Part shown: positions 1 to 6,970 of the stretch, piece by piece
How the letters are laid out: each line of letters starts with the position of its first letter
Position numbering within the stretch: position 1 is the first letter of the stretch
Source of the DNA: SIG565 sp045651765
Lineage (GTDB): Bacteria; Bacillota; Clostridia; Oscillospirales; Acutalibacteraceae
DNA: 64,000 nt
Direction: 5' to 3'
Assembly (NCBI GenBank): GCA_045651765.1
Contig: JAZRSY010000015.1
Coordinates: 1 to 64,000 of the forward strand
Notes under the pieces: generated by a model
Told to the model about the DNA's origin: nothing
Seen by the model: the letters and a program-made list of their open reading frames with translations, nothing else
Databases searched by the model: none
Translations under genes and position numbers: made by a program

Positions 1-912
1 AAAGCCCTCGATCGTTGCGCCATTACCGTTGATGGTCAGGTTCTTAATGGTACGGATCTTCACTTCGTCATATACGCCTGCGGAATAGTCAAGGTCGTGA
101 ACAATCTCGCTTACTTCGCTCTGACGGAAGTAGAGCATACCGTAGTTACCGGCAGCAAAATTGATGATGGCGCCGTCTTCAGCAAGGTCGAGAGCCTTCT
201 GAGCGGAGGCGGTATCGGTTACGTTGTAAACGTTAGCGTTTGCATCGTACTGGTTGTTGAAGCTGTCGGACTCAGAAGCAAGCTGAGTTGCGAGAACAGT
301 AACATCGATGGTGATGTCCTTGCCCTGATACTTGTTGCCGGCTTCTTCCTTCATGTGAACAGCCAGTGCAAAGTATTCCATATCCTCGTCAGCCTTGATA
401 GCACCGTTAGGAGCTGCAACAATGGTACCAGCGACAACATCGCCGGTCAGAACATTTTCAGCAGCCTTCAGAGCTTCCCAAGAGGTAGCGCTGATTTTGT
501 TTGTATTAGCATCGGCGCCATCAACGATGGCATACTCCAGAGAGCCGATCAAACCGCCGTCAACAACGTTCAGTGCGATGTTGTACTTGAGATCCAGGTT
601 ACCCTCGTTAGCAACAGCCAAGTAAACGATCTGAGTCTTGCCGGGCTCCCAAAGAGTTTGCTGTGCATTGTTCTGAGCCAAAGAGCCTTCGCCAAAGATT
701 GCGGCATTTTCACCGGCAATGCTGGCGTAGTTGCCATCTTCATCTGCCATCAGCAGATCTACTTCAAGAGTACCGGCAACGATCTTGTTGTTACCAGAGG
801 TAACGGAATCTGTGAACCAAGCGAACGTACTACCAATGAGCATGGAGAAGCACATAACGAGTGCGAGAGCGCTCATCAGGAGAGCACGCTTGGTGCTTTT
901 TGTTTTAGTCAT
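1..912 (-). CDS. TasA/camelysin-like secreted protein, SipW-type signal peptide (3' end outside window)
   Basis: The reading frame is open for 304 codons from the ATG at 912 to the left edge, so the C-terminus is missing. A good ribosome site (GGAGG, 921-925) sets the start. Residues 1-31 are a basic, hydrophobic signal peptide ending STFA before WFTDSVTSGNN, the hallmark of substrates of the SipW signal peptidase (TasA, camelysin). Residues of about 32-220 fit a TasA-like beta-sandwich. From about residue 225 the sequence changes to a short-strand pattern with DGAIINFAAGNYG and NLTINGNGATIEG, which resembles the start of a right-handed beta-helix (pectate-lyase-like). It is the last visible gene of an operon with a sister protein and two SipW-like peptidases. 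Likely exported to the surface or matrix. Fibre formation is an inference. Confidence 0.85.
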   Translation of the reverse strand, partial: MTKTKSTKRALLMSALALVMCFSMLIGSTFAWFTDSVTSGNNKIVAGTLEVDLLMADEDGNYASIAGENAAIFGEGSLAQNNAQQTLWEPGKTQIVYLAVANEGNLDLKYNIALNVVDGGLIGSLEYAIVDGADANTNKISATSWEALKAAENVLTGDVVAGTIVAAPNGAIKADEDMEYFALAVHMKEEAGNKYQGKDITIDVTVLATQLASESDSFNNQYDANANVYNVTDTASAQKALDLAEDGAIINFAAGNYGMLYFRQSEVSEIVHDLDYSAGVYDEVKIRTIKNLTINGNGATIEGF

Positions 913-933
913 TATTATGACCTCCTTTTCATA

Positions 934-978
934 TTTGTCGGCGCTATGTGATAACTGCTTTACCCGAACGCCGACAAA
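934..978. other. Inverted repeat between the two TasA-like genes
   Basis: The 10-base arms TTTGTCGGCG (934-943) and CGCCGACAAA (969-978) are perfectly complementary and enclose a 25-base loop. They lie in the 152-base gap upstream of the partial TasA-like gene. There is no strong U-run after the stem on the minus strand, so it is more likely an mRNA stability or processing element than a full terminator. Confidence 0.45.
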
Positions 979-1064
979 ACGAGTGCAGTTGTGGTTTTGG
1001 CTTTTATGTAATCCGGTCTCTTATAAAGCCATTAAAGTCAAGACCTTCTTGGTAAACAGATGAA

Positions 1065-1751
1065 TTAGTCAACCAAATTTGCGAAAGCGTCTTGAGCAGT
1101 TGTGTAGCCTGTGTTGTCAGACTGAACAGCTTCTGCCTTAACGTTGATGGAGAATGTGTTGCTCATAGCGTTAGCGTTATCAATAGTCAACCAGTTGGGA
1201 ACGGTAACTGTGGTAAACAGAGCAAACTTAGCATCGGGCTCAAGAATCTCATTACCATACAGAACAACGACGTACTCCTTTTCAGTGCTGTCGTATGTGC
1301 AGCTTGCAATAGACCAAGCGTTGGTGAAATCAAGAATACCATTAACAGTATCCAGATCGCTCTGAGTAGAGGTTGCCTTGATAACGCCACCGTCGCTGAT
1401 CGTAACGGTTGCACGTACAAACTGAGAATAGTTTGTGTTGCCGGTAGCACTGAGTGCAGTTGTGCTGGTGTTCTTTACAAACGCCTTCTTAACAAGGGCA
1501 TCGCCAGGAAGAATGTTGTTGTAGGTAATACCACCATTATCGGGATCTACATCATACTCGTTCCCGTCCTTATCAACTTCGTAAACGTCTACACCAAAGT
1601 CGGTTTTGGCAGGATCACCGGAAGTAGCAAAGTTGAATTTGTTTTCAACATCGTCCTCAGCGGTAAACCAAGCCAAGGTTCCCAAAGAAAGGATGGCTAC
1701 GAGGCACACTGCGAGCGCTGCAACAAACACCTTTTTCTTCGTCATTTTCAT
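1065..1751 (-). CDS. TasA/camelysin-like secreted protein with SipW-type signal peptide
   Basis: 228 residues. The start ATG at 1751 has GGAGG eleven bases upstream. Residues 1-27 form a signal peptide (KKK, then a hydrophobic stretch) that ends SLGTLA before WFTAEDDVENKF, the motif of SipW-dependent exported proteins. The rest is a beta-rich, Asp/Thr-rich domain with one Cys in the signal only, typical of the TasA/camelysin (M73) group. No zinc-binding motif was seen, so peptidase activity is doubtful and a structural fibre or surface subunit is more likely. It sits directly downstream of a SipW-like peptidase and upstream of a larger sister protein, which suggests a major/minor subunit pair. 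Lys is often AAG and Asn AAC, unlike most genes later in the window. Confidence 0.85.
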   Translation of the reverse strand: MKMTKKKVFVAALAVCLVAILSLGTLAWFTAEDDVENKFNFATSGDPAKTDFGVDVYEVDKDGNEYDVDPDNGGITYNNILPGDALVKKAFVKNTSTTALSATGNTNYSQFVRATVTISDGGVIKATSTQSDLDTVNGILDFTNAWSIASCTYDSTEKEYVVVLYGNEILEPDAKFALFTTVTVPNWLTIDNANAMSNTFSINVKAEAVQSDNTGYTTAQDAFANLVD

Positions 1752-1831
1752 TTGTTTTTCCTCCTTTCTTCGAGAATTTATTTCAAACTCGTGCCTGTCG
1801 GAATTCCTTTACAGGCGCGAATCGGAAACCG

Positions 1832-2494
1832 TTAGTTTTCGCTCTTATCTTCCTTTTTTACAGAAGAGAGCTGAGACATTTCTCCGGAAGAGAAATGGGT
1901 TTCGGCTTTGAGGCGTTCAATTTCTGCCTTCAACCGTTCGTTTTCCTCGGTGGTAGCATCAATCTCGGTCTTCACGGCCGCAACCTCTTCGTCCTCATCC
2001 TCTTTTTTCTTCTTGCCGATCATATCAGGCAGGAAAACAGCAAGGATTAAAATGATACCTACACCGATGGTGATATACATACCCGGAGGGTTCTGCACGA
2101 AGTCAGAAACGTAGCCGAGCTTCGGGATTGCAAATTTAGGTACGCCGATTACATTATTGAAATGCACGGGACTCTGATCTTCAATTTCGTTAGCATCGCC
2201 CTTGGTATAAAAACGCTGATTTTCAGCATCTACACGAACAACACGGTGGGTACCAACGACCAGATCCTCGTTTACAATAAATGTAATGACATCGCCTTCC
2301 TTGATGGTTGTGGGGTCAACGTCCTTTACGTAAATCAGGTCGCCAACCATATATTCCGGCTCCATAGAGGGCGAAATGACGTTATAGCACTGAAATCCAA
2401 GTAACCGTGAGCCCATCAAAAAGACGGCGCACAAAACGATCAGCACGACCAGTGCCGTGGATACGATATTCCATATTTTCTTTAATGTAGTCAT
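1832..2494 (-). CDS. sipW: Signal peptidase I, ER/SipW type, with cytoplasmic coiled coil
   Basis: 220 residues from the ATG at 2494 (AAAGGAG upstream); a start ten codons earlier has no ribosome site. An N-terminal membrane helix (about 10-30) is followed by the catalytic serine in SPSMEP (Ser43) and a histidine in GTHRV (His83) in place of the usual lysine. This Ser/His pair is known for ER-type peptidases including Bacillus SipW, which processes TasA. KGDANEIED (98-106) supplies the acidic positions. A second membrane helix spans about 139-160, followed by an acidic/lysine-rich tail with a heptad pattern (about 172-198), likely a short coiled coil in the cytoplasm. The two genes downstream encode its probable substrates. 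Confidence 0.92.
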   Translation of the reverse strand: MTTLKKIWNIVSTALVVLIVLCAVFLMGSRLLGFQCYNVISPSMEPEYMVGDLIYVKDVDPTTIKEGDVITFIVNEDLVVGTHRVVRVDAENQRFYTKGDANEIEDQSPVHFNNVIGVPKFAIPKLGYVSDFVQNPPGMYITIGVGIILILAVFLPDMIGKKKKEDEDEEVAAVKTEIDATTEENERLKAEIERLKAETHFSSGEMSQLSSVKKEDKSEN

Positions 2495-2520
2495 ATATGT
2501 AACTCCTTTCGAGCCTATCA

Positions 2521-2588
2521 GCAATCAAAAAGCATAAATACAGGACTTATGCCCTTTGATTGCCGCCCACACCCGAAAAGAGTGTGGG
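2521..2588. other. Two tandem inverted repeats in the gap before sipW
   Basis: First stem: GCAATCAAA (2521-2529) with TTTGATTGC (2555-2563). Second stem: CCCACAC (2566-2572) with GTGTGGG (2582-2588). They fill much of the 131-base gap between the small membrane protein gene and sipW. Neither is followed by a clear U-run. They could be processing sites or partial attenuators that set subunit ratios in this operon. Confidence 0.4.
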
Positions 2589-2625
2589 TAGCGATAAAAT
2601 GTCCGAAGACAAGGACAAACGTGAT

Positions 2626-2862
2626 TTAATCTTGTCTGTACTTGACAAATGGAATCAGCGACAGCCAAAGCCTGCGTTTCTGCCGTTTCCAATAGCGGCG
2701 CTTACCGCCGGTCGTTCTTCCTATTTCACTATTTAAGTATCTAAGTTCCGAGGAAAAGTCGTTGATGAAAGACACCAAACCAAATAGCAGTAGAATCAGG
2801 AAAAATACGGCAACAATGCCAATGAGCCAATATAGCTCGGTATCGGGATTATTTTCGGGCAT
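2626..2862 (-). CDS. Small single-pass membrane protein with basic tail, unknown function
   Basis: 78 residues; ATG at 2862 with AGGAG six bases upstream. It has one membrane helix at about residues 11-31 (LIGIVAVFFLILLLFGLVSF) and a cytoplasmic tail rich in Arg/Lys (KRRYWKRQKRRLW). The start overlaps the end of the upstream small gene by 14 bases, so translation is likely coupled. No enzyme motif is visible. Its place between two SipW-like peptidases suggests a role as a partner of the export or processing machinery, but this is inference only. Confidence 0.65.
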   Translation of the reverse strand: MPENNPDTELYWLIGIVAVFFLILLLFGLVSFINDFSSELRYLNSEIGRTTGGKRRYWKRQKRRLWLSLIPFVKYRQD

Positions 2863-2989
2863 CGCTATCTCCTAAATTCTTGGTGCATTGTTCATCGGTG
2901 CGGTCGTCGGTGCCTGCCATACTGCAAATAGCACATATAGCAAAACCGATAATTGCGCCTACAAAGACGCCGATAATAAACTGTAACAT
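2849..2989 (-). CDS. DUF3789-like small membrane protein
   Basis: 46 residues, starting at the ATG at 2989. It begins MLQFIIGVFVGAIIGFAICA, a glycine-rich membrane helix with the LxFIIGxFVGxxIGF pattern of the DUF3789 family of short clostridial proteins, followed by a polar tail with DDRTDEQ. The ribosome site is weak, so it may be translated after the upstream signal peptidase gene. Its end overlaps the next small gene by 14 bases. Function unknown; family members occur in mobile and accessory regions. Confidence 0.6.
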   Translation of the reverse strand: MLQFIIGVFVGAIIGFAICAICSMAGTDDRTDEQCTKNLGDSDARK

Positions 2990-3028
2990 TGGGACATCAA
3001 CTACTTTCTATACGGGAGGGGTTTATAC

Positions 3029-3778
3029 TTACTCTGTTTCAGCACCCGGCGCAGTGTCGGATGCGGCGTCATCGGAAGTGGCGGTGGCAGTTTCGACGCC
3101 TACAGCAACAGGCTGTTGACCTTCAAGCTGTGCCTTGAGAGCTTTGAGTTCCTCAAGCATCTTGGCATTTTCTGCTTTCTCAGCTTCGATCTTATCCTTT
3201 TCAGCCTGCATTTCTTCCATCTGTTCTTTCTTATATCTGCGGAACAGGTTGAAGAATTTAATGCCTTCATACAGGATAATCAGCATAAAGGGCGTAAAGA
3301 TGCAGACGAAATAGCCGGGGGTGGTCTTTAAGAAATTAAAGAAGGTTCCAAGACCGGCAATATGGCTCTGGTACTGACCGAGCACGTAAGGATAGGTAAC
3401 GATGGTTTCATCATCGGTATCGGTAGTAGTACCGTAGGTGATAAAGCCCGGATTACCCTCTGCATCGGTTGTCAGCTTGCGAATCTTATGGGTGATGGTT
3501 TCACCGAAACTGTCAGTATCCTGGGACATAAAGGTGATGATGTCACCCTCTTTGAGAGTAGAGGGGTCTACCTCTTTTACAAGGATCAAGGAGCCTGCAT
3601 TAAAGTCGGTGGCTGCCATTGAATCCGAATTGACTATGTACATCTTAAACCCGAACAAATCGCGGTCGTTTCTATTAAATGTAGTAACCGAGATGACCGT
3701 AAAAATCATCATAGATACTGCAAGCAATACAATTAACCAGACAATAGTGGTTTTAATTATGTTAAATACTTTTTTCAC
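3029..3778 (-). CDS. Second SipW-like signal peptidase with long coiled-coil tail
   Basis: 249 residues from the GTG at 3778, which lies eleven bases after AAAGGAG; a GTG at 3790 is in frame but almost touches the ribosome site. Membrane helix about 7-32; catalytic serine in NSDSM (Ser53); histidine in THKIR (His97) instead of lysine, so this is also an ER-type Ser/His peptidase. A second membrane helix (about 167-187, in PGYFVCIFTPFMLIILYEG) precedes a charged heptad-rich tail (about 195-230, KKEQMEEMQAEKDKIEAEKA) and an Ala/Thr-rich end. It is divergent from the other copy (220 residues) and may cut a different substrate or act in a complex with it. Confidence 0.88.
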   Translation of the reverse strand: MKKVFNIIKTTIVWLIVLLAVSMMIFTVISVTTFNRNDRDLFGFKMYIVNSDSMAATDFNAGSLILVKEVDPSTLKEGDIITFMSQDTDSFGETITHKIRKLTTDAEGNPGFITYGTTTDTDDETIVTYPYVLGQYQSHIAGLGTFFNFLKTTPGYFVCIFTPFMLIILYEGIKFFNLFRRYKKEQMEEMQAEKDKIEAEKAENAKMLEELKALKAQLEGQQPVAVGVETATATSDDAASDTAPGAETE

Positions 3779-3783
3779 TGCAC

Positions 3784-4371
3784 TTAACACTCCTTTTCTC
3801 TAAAATACTGTTTTACCGAACCGTAGATCAGGCGGAACACGTGCTCCGCGGTATCATCGCTGTCCGATACTGCGCCGTCAAAAACTTTGACAGCAAAATC
3901 AAGCATTACGTTGAGAATATGATTTAAGAGCATCCATACATTTGCTTCGTCTCGGAACGCATCCTTAAATTTCTCTACAAGAGGCTTGTAACGACGGTTA
4001 TGACTTTCCGCTGAATACTGTTTAAAATACGGAGAGTAGTAATACCGAATAAACGTAAGACACTTATCCTTGTTACCAAGCATGAATTTCCATACTGAAG
4101 TAAAGAACACCCAGCAACGCATTTCGTAATCCATTTCCTGCATATACATTACAGGAATGTGCTGCATCGCTTTGTTTACCAGTTCTTCATCCAAGCTCTC
4201 AAAGGTTTTGGCGAACATATCCTCCTTGTCCTCAAAATGACGGTAAATGTATGCCTGATTGATGGAGGTTTCTTCGCCTATTGATTTTGTAGTAGCTTTG
4301 TCGAGTCCGTCTCTTGCAATGACATGGATAGTTCCGTCAATGAGCTTGCGACGGGTATCATCCTGTTTCAT
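3784..4371 (-). CDS. TetR/AcrR family transcriptional regulator
   Basis: 195 residues from the ATG at 4371, set by AAGGAG ten bases upstream (an upstream in-frame ATG has none). The N-terminal helix-turn-helix spans about 6-50, with TKSIGEETSINQAYIYRHFEDKE... giving the usual recognition helix followed by FxxKE. The C-terminal ligand domain is all-helical and not assignable. It is the first gene of the SipW/TasA operon, with the second peptidase gene starting within or just after its end. A likely operator lies in its own leader at 4541-4562, so it probably represses itself and the operon. Confidence 0.9.
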   Translation of the reverse strand: MKQDDTRRKLIDGTIHVIARDGLDKATTKSIGEETSINQAYIYRHFEDKEDMFAKTFESLDEELVNKAMQHIPVMYMQEMDYEMRCWVFFTSVWKFMLGNKDKCLTFIRYYYSPYFKQYSAESHNRRYKPLVEKFKDAFRDEANVWMLLNHILNVMLDFAVKVFDGAVSDSDDTAEHVFRLIYGSVKQYFREKEC

Positions 4372-4540
4372 TTCTGATTTTCTCCTTCCTTGCCTTAAAC
4401 GTTTGCTACAACTTTCGGCAAAAATATGCAAACGCCGAGCGTTTGCGCTGGGGTAACAGACAGAAATAAAACGGACGGAAACATAAGGAGCGACAACAAT
4501 ACGTGGGTTTTAACCCTGCCTGCTGAATAACGGCGATTGG

Positions 4541-4562
4541 CAACATAATGGGTATTATGTTG
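4541..4562. promoter_or_regulatory. Palindrome, probable TetR operator (site 1)
   Basis: Nine-base perfect arms CAACATAAT and ATTATGTTG flank a GGGT centre. The site lies about 40-60 bases downstream of the predicted tetR start of transcription. A second copy with the centre in the other orientation is at 4803-4820. Size, symmetry and position fit a TetR-type operator. Confidence 0.7.
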
Positions 4563-4608
4563 TACGAATAGCCGAACAAGCATACTTCGTTACTTTATTA
4601 GTACTAAA

Positions 4609-4637
4609 ATTATAGCACAGTTTGGTAGAAAAAGCAA
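4609..4637 (-). promoter_or_regulatory. Promoter of the tetR-sipW-tasA operon
   Basis: On the minus strand TTGCTT (4632-4637), a 17-base spacer and TATAAT (4609-4614), preceded by TGC, which makes an extended -10. The predicted leader is about 230 bases and contains the first palindrome. The 455-base stretch 4372-4825 holds only this promoter, the two palindromes and one hairpin; I see no convincing gene in it. Confidence 0.7.
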
Positions 4638-4695
4638 ATGATTTTCGATAAAAATGAGATTTACATAATTATAACGGATTTTGGGCGTGGCAAAC

Positions 4696-4728
4696 AAGAC
4701 CTTTTGTTCAATTTTTTCAAAAGGTCTT
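4696..4728. terminator. Hairpin, probable terminator
   Basis: An 11-base perfect stem AAGACCTTTTG (4696-4706) with CAAAAGGTCTT (4718-4728). It lies downstream of the small membrane protein gene that ends at 4826 and upstream of the tetR promoter, so it may end that gene's transcript. The U-run is poor on both strands. Confidence 0.5.
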
Positions 4729-4802
4729 CTTTGTTATGCCTTTATTTTGTTGTAGCAGAGCTTTTCGCTTGTGCAAAAACCGATTTTTCATTGTTTTATA
4801 TA

Positions 4803-4820
4803 ACATAATACCCATTATGT
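4803..4820. promoter_or_regulatory. Palindrome, probable TetR operator (site 2)
   Basis: Seven-base arms ACATAAT and ATTATGT around ACCC, the same element as at 4541-4562 with the centre reversed. The two centres are 260 bases apart and bracket the tetR promoter, which would allow a repression loop. Confidence 0.6.
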
Positions 4821-4825
4821 GATAT

Positions 4826-5014
4826 TCAAACCGCTGCTCTCATTGCTTTAGAATTAATTTTTACTGTCAAAAACAAAGTCGGCAAAGCCGATAGTAGATA
4901 GAATACTTGTAGCGTGGGAGTGAGAACAAGAAAGTCTCTCAAATAAAATCCCAATATTAAATTATATGTAAGTGCTATAGCAAAGAAAAAGATTCTTATT
5001 TTTGTGATCTTCAT
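4826..5014 (-). CDS. Small two-helix membrane protein, unknown function
   Basis: 62 residues; ATG at 5014 with AAGGAG seven bases upstream. It has two hydrophobic segments (about 7-26 and 34-53) split by a short charged turn (YLRDF) and a basic end (KINSKAMRAAV). No family was recognised. A palindrome that may bind the neighbouring TetR starts just after its stop codon. It could belong to the same accessory block as the SipW/TasA operon. Confidence 0.5.
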   Translation of the reverse strand: MKITKIRIFFFAIALTYNLILGFYLRDFLVLTPTLQVFYLLSALPTLFLTVKINSKAMRAAV

Positions 5015-5057
5015 TTCAAATCTCCTTTATGTACGAAAATCATTGAAACGAAGAAAT

Positions 5058-5088
5058 GGCAGTACAGAGCAAATCACTCTGTACTGCC
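5058..5088. terminator. Perfect 12-base hairpin between tRNA-Leu and the small membrane gene
   Basis: GGCAGTACAGAG (5058-5069) and CTCTGTACTGCC (5077-5088) pair over 12 bases with a 7-base loop. Read on the minus strand it is followed by ATTTCTTCGTTTC, a broken U-rich tract, so it may back up the tRNA terminator. The 335-base gap 5015-5349 otherwise holds only the tRNA and its terminator. Confidence 0.5.
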
Positions 5089-5127
5089 ACAAACAAAGGC
5101 TTATTTAACATCTTTTAAGAAAACAAT

Positions 5128-5167
5128 AAACCCGAACGTTTCACCGATAGGTTGTAGGTTCGGGTTT
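5128..5167 (-). terminator. Terminator downstream of tRNA-Leu
   Basis: Ten-base stem AAACCCGAAC (5158-5167 on the minus strand) with GTTCGGGTTT (5128-5137), a 20-base loop, then ATTGTTTTC. It starts nine bases after the tRNA 3' end. Confidence 0.6.
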
Positions 5168-5175
5168 GAATTCTT

Positions 5176-5259
5176 TGGTGCGAGTGACGGGACTTGAACC
5201 CGTACGCCATGAGCACACGCCCCTCAAACGTGCCTGTCTGCCAGTTCCAGCACACTCGC
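5176..5259 (-). tRNA. tRNA-Leu (anticodon GAG)
   Basis: 84 bases including an encoded CCA (5176-5178). The acceptor stem pairs GCGAGTG (5253-5259) with CACTCGC (5180-5186); the T arm has GGGTTCAAGTCCC; the anticodon loop reads TTGAGGG; there is a long variable arm (GTGCTCATGGCGTAC region) as expected for a type II leucine tRNA. The 3' end faces the SipW/TasA block. Confidence 0.93.
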
Positions 5260-5349
5260 AAGCAACGTTAGTTATTATAGCACTATGACTTTAAAATGTC
5301 AATATAAAAAATTAAAAATTAGCGGGAATTATTAAATTCCCGCTTAAAT

Positions 5350-6885
5350 TTATTTTATAGGAATAAGTAATGTTTTTTTAGTATTTAAAACTTCGGTTTC
5401 TAAACTGTTGATTTCGCAAATTTCATTCGGTAGGCTGTTATATTTGCGGGCAATATCCCACACGCATTCACCGGCATCAGCATAATAGATAATTAAGGCG
5501 CTGTTGTTAGGTTTAGATTTAATATTAGTCTCATCCACTAAAACATCAGTTACCAGGTTAATTTTGGCGGGAGCAAAAACATTGGCATTAACACACATTT
5601 CGGCCGTTATTTCTAAGTTGTTGGCCGAAAGCATGGTATAACCCAAATTATTGGCTGTGATTTCGCATTTAGTATACATACCACCTGTGGCATTTTCTAT
5701 TGGCAGTTCGTAATTAAAATCTAACGGGCGTTCAATAATTTCGGGAGTGCCGCCCTCGTTCAACACCAACAGGCTTACGGTAATGGTACCGTTAGCACTT
5801 AATTTATTATTGGTTATTGCCGAACTTGTTGTTAACAAATCGCACCAAATGTCAACAACCGAATTTATATTTTCCGATAAATTATCTATAGTTTTTTTGC
5901 AGACAAAACTATCGTTTACCGTTTTAAATATTTTTTCTACCGTAATATCTTTAACCGAAACATCGGCATTATAGCAGGTTGAATAAGCGTCTGTAATAAC
6001 CGATAAATCGTTATTACAGCAAGCCGATGCCCAAAAATTAAGTTTTACATTTAACATAAAGCTTTTGGTTTCACCACTGGCCGAGGTTCTTGGTTTAATG
6101 TCGGCCAAGGCAACGCAGATTTTGCAAGCGCACTCACATTCTTCGGTAATGCCGTCAATATCAATAATGCTGCTAAAGGGAATTGTGTTACGGTAAACCT
6201 GTGGAGTATTTGCATTGTCGGGGCAATACAAAACAAAGACATTTAAATCGCCCTTTACAACAACCTTACCGCTTATAATTTTGCACTCTTTGTTAATTGC
6301 CTTAATATCATATTTTAAAATATTGCGAATAGAAGGCTGACCCGAACCTAATTCTAACTCTTCCTCAATAACCAAAGATTTTTCACCGTAGCCCATGGGG
6401 GAAGTTGCAGGAATTTGGCCCCTTCGAACAATAATGTCGGGGTTATCGATGTCGGCAATTACGCGTGTAGCCTGTTTTTTAAACACCAAAACATAAACGC
6501 CCACTGCTCCGTGAACATCAATTTTCCTTACCCCCATTGCCCTGCAATTTATGTATTCGCACTTTACGCTGCATTCGGGAATGGCATCTTGTATTTCCGA
6601 GCCGATTTCGAATGTTTTTGAAAACTGAAGGGTTTGCTCAAAACCAAAAATTTCGTTTTCGCTTGAACAATAAATCAAATTAATTAACACAGTGCCGTCT
6701 ACCGTTAAAGTCTGTCCGTTTAAGCGGGTTGCCGAAATGCGAGGCACTGCCCTGCATTTTAGTATTTTAGAAATTTCGGGGTAATAATCTGGCAAAATAA
6801 AGCTACTGTCTATGGGGTGTTCCGAAGACTGACTGAAAATTTTTTCATTCACACAAATATCTTGCTTTAAAATATTTAATTCCAT
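5350..6885 (-). CDS. SPOCS-domain (DUF3794) sporulation protein with C-terminal LysM
   Basis: 511 residues. The body is made of repeated SPOCS/DUF3794 domains (N-terminal part about 10-130, further copies at about 170-290 and 330-450), with a LysM domain at about 462-511 (GECVWDIARKYNSLPNEI and KKTLLIPIK). Proteins with this layout are found in spore-forming clostridia and are related to spore coat morphogenetic proteins; LysM may bind peptidoglycan. This is the best evidence in the window for sporulation. It lies alone after the isocitrate dehydrogenase gene, and its start codon can be hidden in a long leader hairpin (6878-6961). Start ATG at 6885 has AAGGAG upstream. Confidence 0.9.
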   Translation of the reverse strand: MELNILKQDICVNEKIFSQSSEHPIDSSFILPDYYPEISKILKCRAVPRISATRLNGQTLTVDGTVLINLIYCSSENEIFGFEQTLQFSKTFEIGSEIQDAIPECSVKCEYINCRAMGVRKIDVHGAVGVYVLVFKKQATRVIADIDNPDIIVRRGQIPATSPMGYGEKSLVIEEELELGSGQPSIRNILKYDIKAINKECKIISGKVVVKGDLNVFVLYCPDNANTPQVYRNTIPFSSIIDIDGITEECECACKICVALADIKPRTSASGETKSFMLNVKLNFWASACCNNDLSVITDAYSTCYNADVSVKDITVEKIFKTVNDSFVCKKTIDNLSENINSVVDIWCDLLTTSSAITNNKLSANGTITVSLLVLNEGGTPEIIERPLDFNYELPIENATGGMYTKCEITANNLGYTMLSANNLEITAEMCVNANVFAPAKINLVTDVLVDETNIKSKPNNSALIIYYADAGECVWDIARKYNSLPNEICEINSLETEVLNTKKTLLIPIK

Positions 6886-6961
6886 ACTGCTTTCTCCTTA
6901 AATAGCTTTTTTTATATACATATTCGGCTATTTAAAAATTTATGCAAAGCAGTATGGAATT
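6878..6961 (-). promoter_or_regulatory. Leader hairpin that can mask the start of the SPOCS gene
   Basis: The 15-base arms AATTCCATACTGCTT (minus strand, 6961-6947) and AAGCAGTATGGAATT (6892-6878) are perfectly complementary, and the second arm contains the start codon. Inside them a second stem pairs TTAAATAGC with GCTATTTAA, leaving the ribosome site GGAG in an internal loop. If transcription starts upstream of 6961 the RNA would fold so that translation is blocked. A start inside the first arm would remove the effect. Confidence 0.6.
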
Positions 6962-6970
6962 ATTATTGTG

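Noticed and set aside
97..951. Long plus-strand open frame (284 codons)
   Set aside because: It is antisense to the TasA-like gene, whose signal peptide, SipW motif and ribosome site are clear; the plus-strand product has no recognisable domain.
1092..1835. Plus-strand open frame of 247 codons
   Set aside because: Antisense to the second TasA-like gene; no ribosome site and no family pattern.
3778..3790. GTG at 3790 as start of the second signal peptidase
   Set aside because: It overlaps the ribosome site AAAGGAG; the GTG at 3778 has normal spacing.
4395..4583. Minus-strand open frame in the tetR leader
   Set aside because: No ribosome site, overlaps the palindrome and leader; composition looks non-coding.
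5128..5260. Attachment-site duplication of the tRNA 3' end
   Set aside because: Searched 1-5100 by eye for a copy of the T-arm and acceptor end; none found inside the window.
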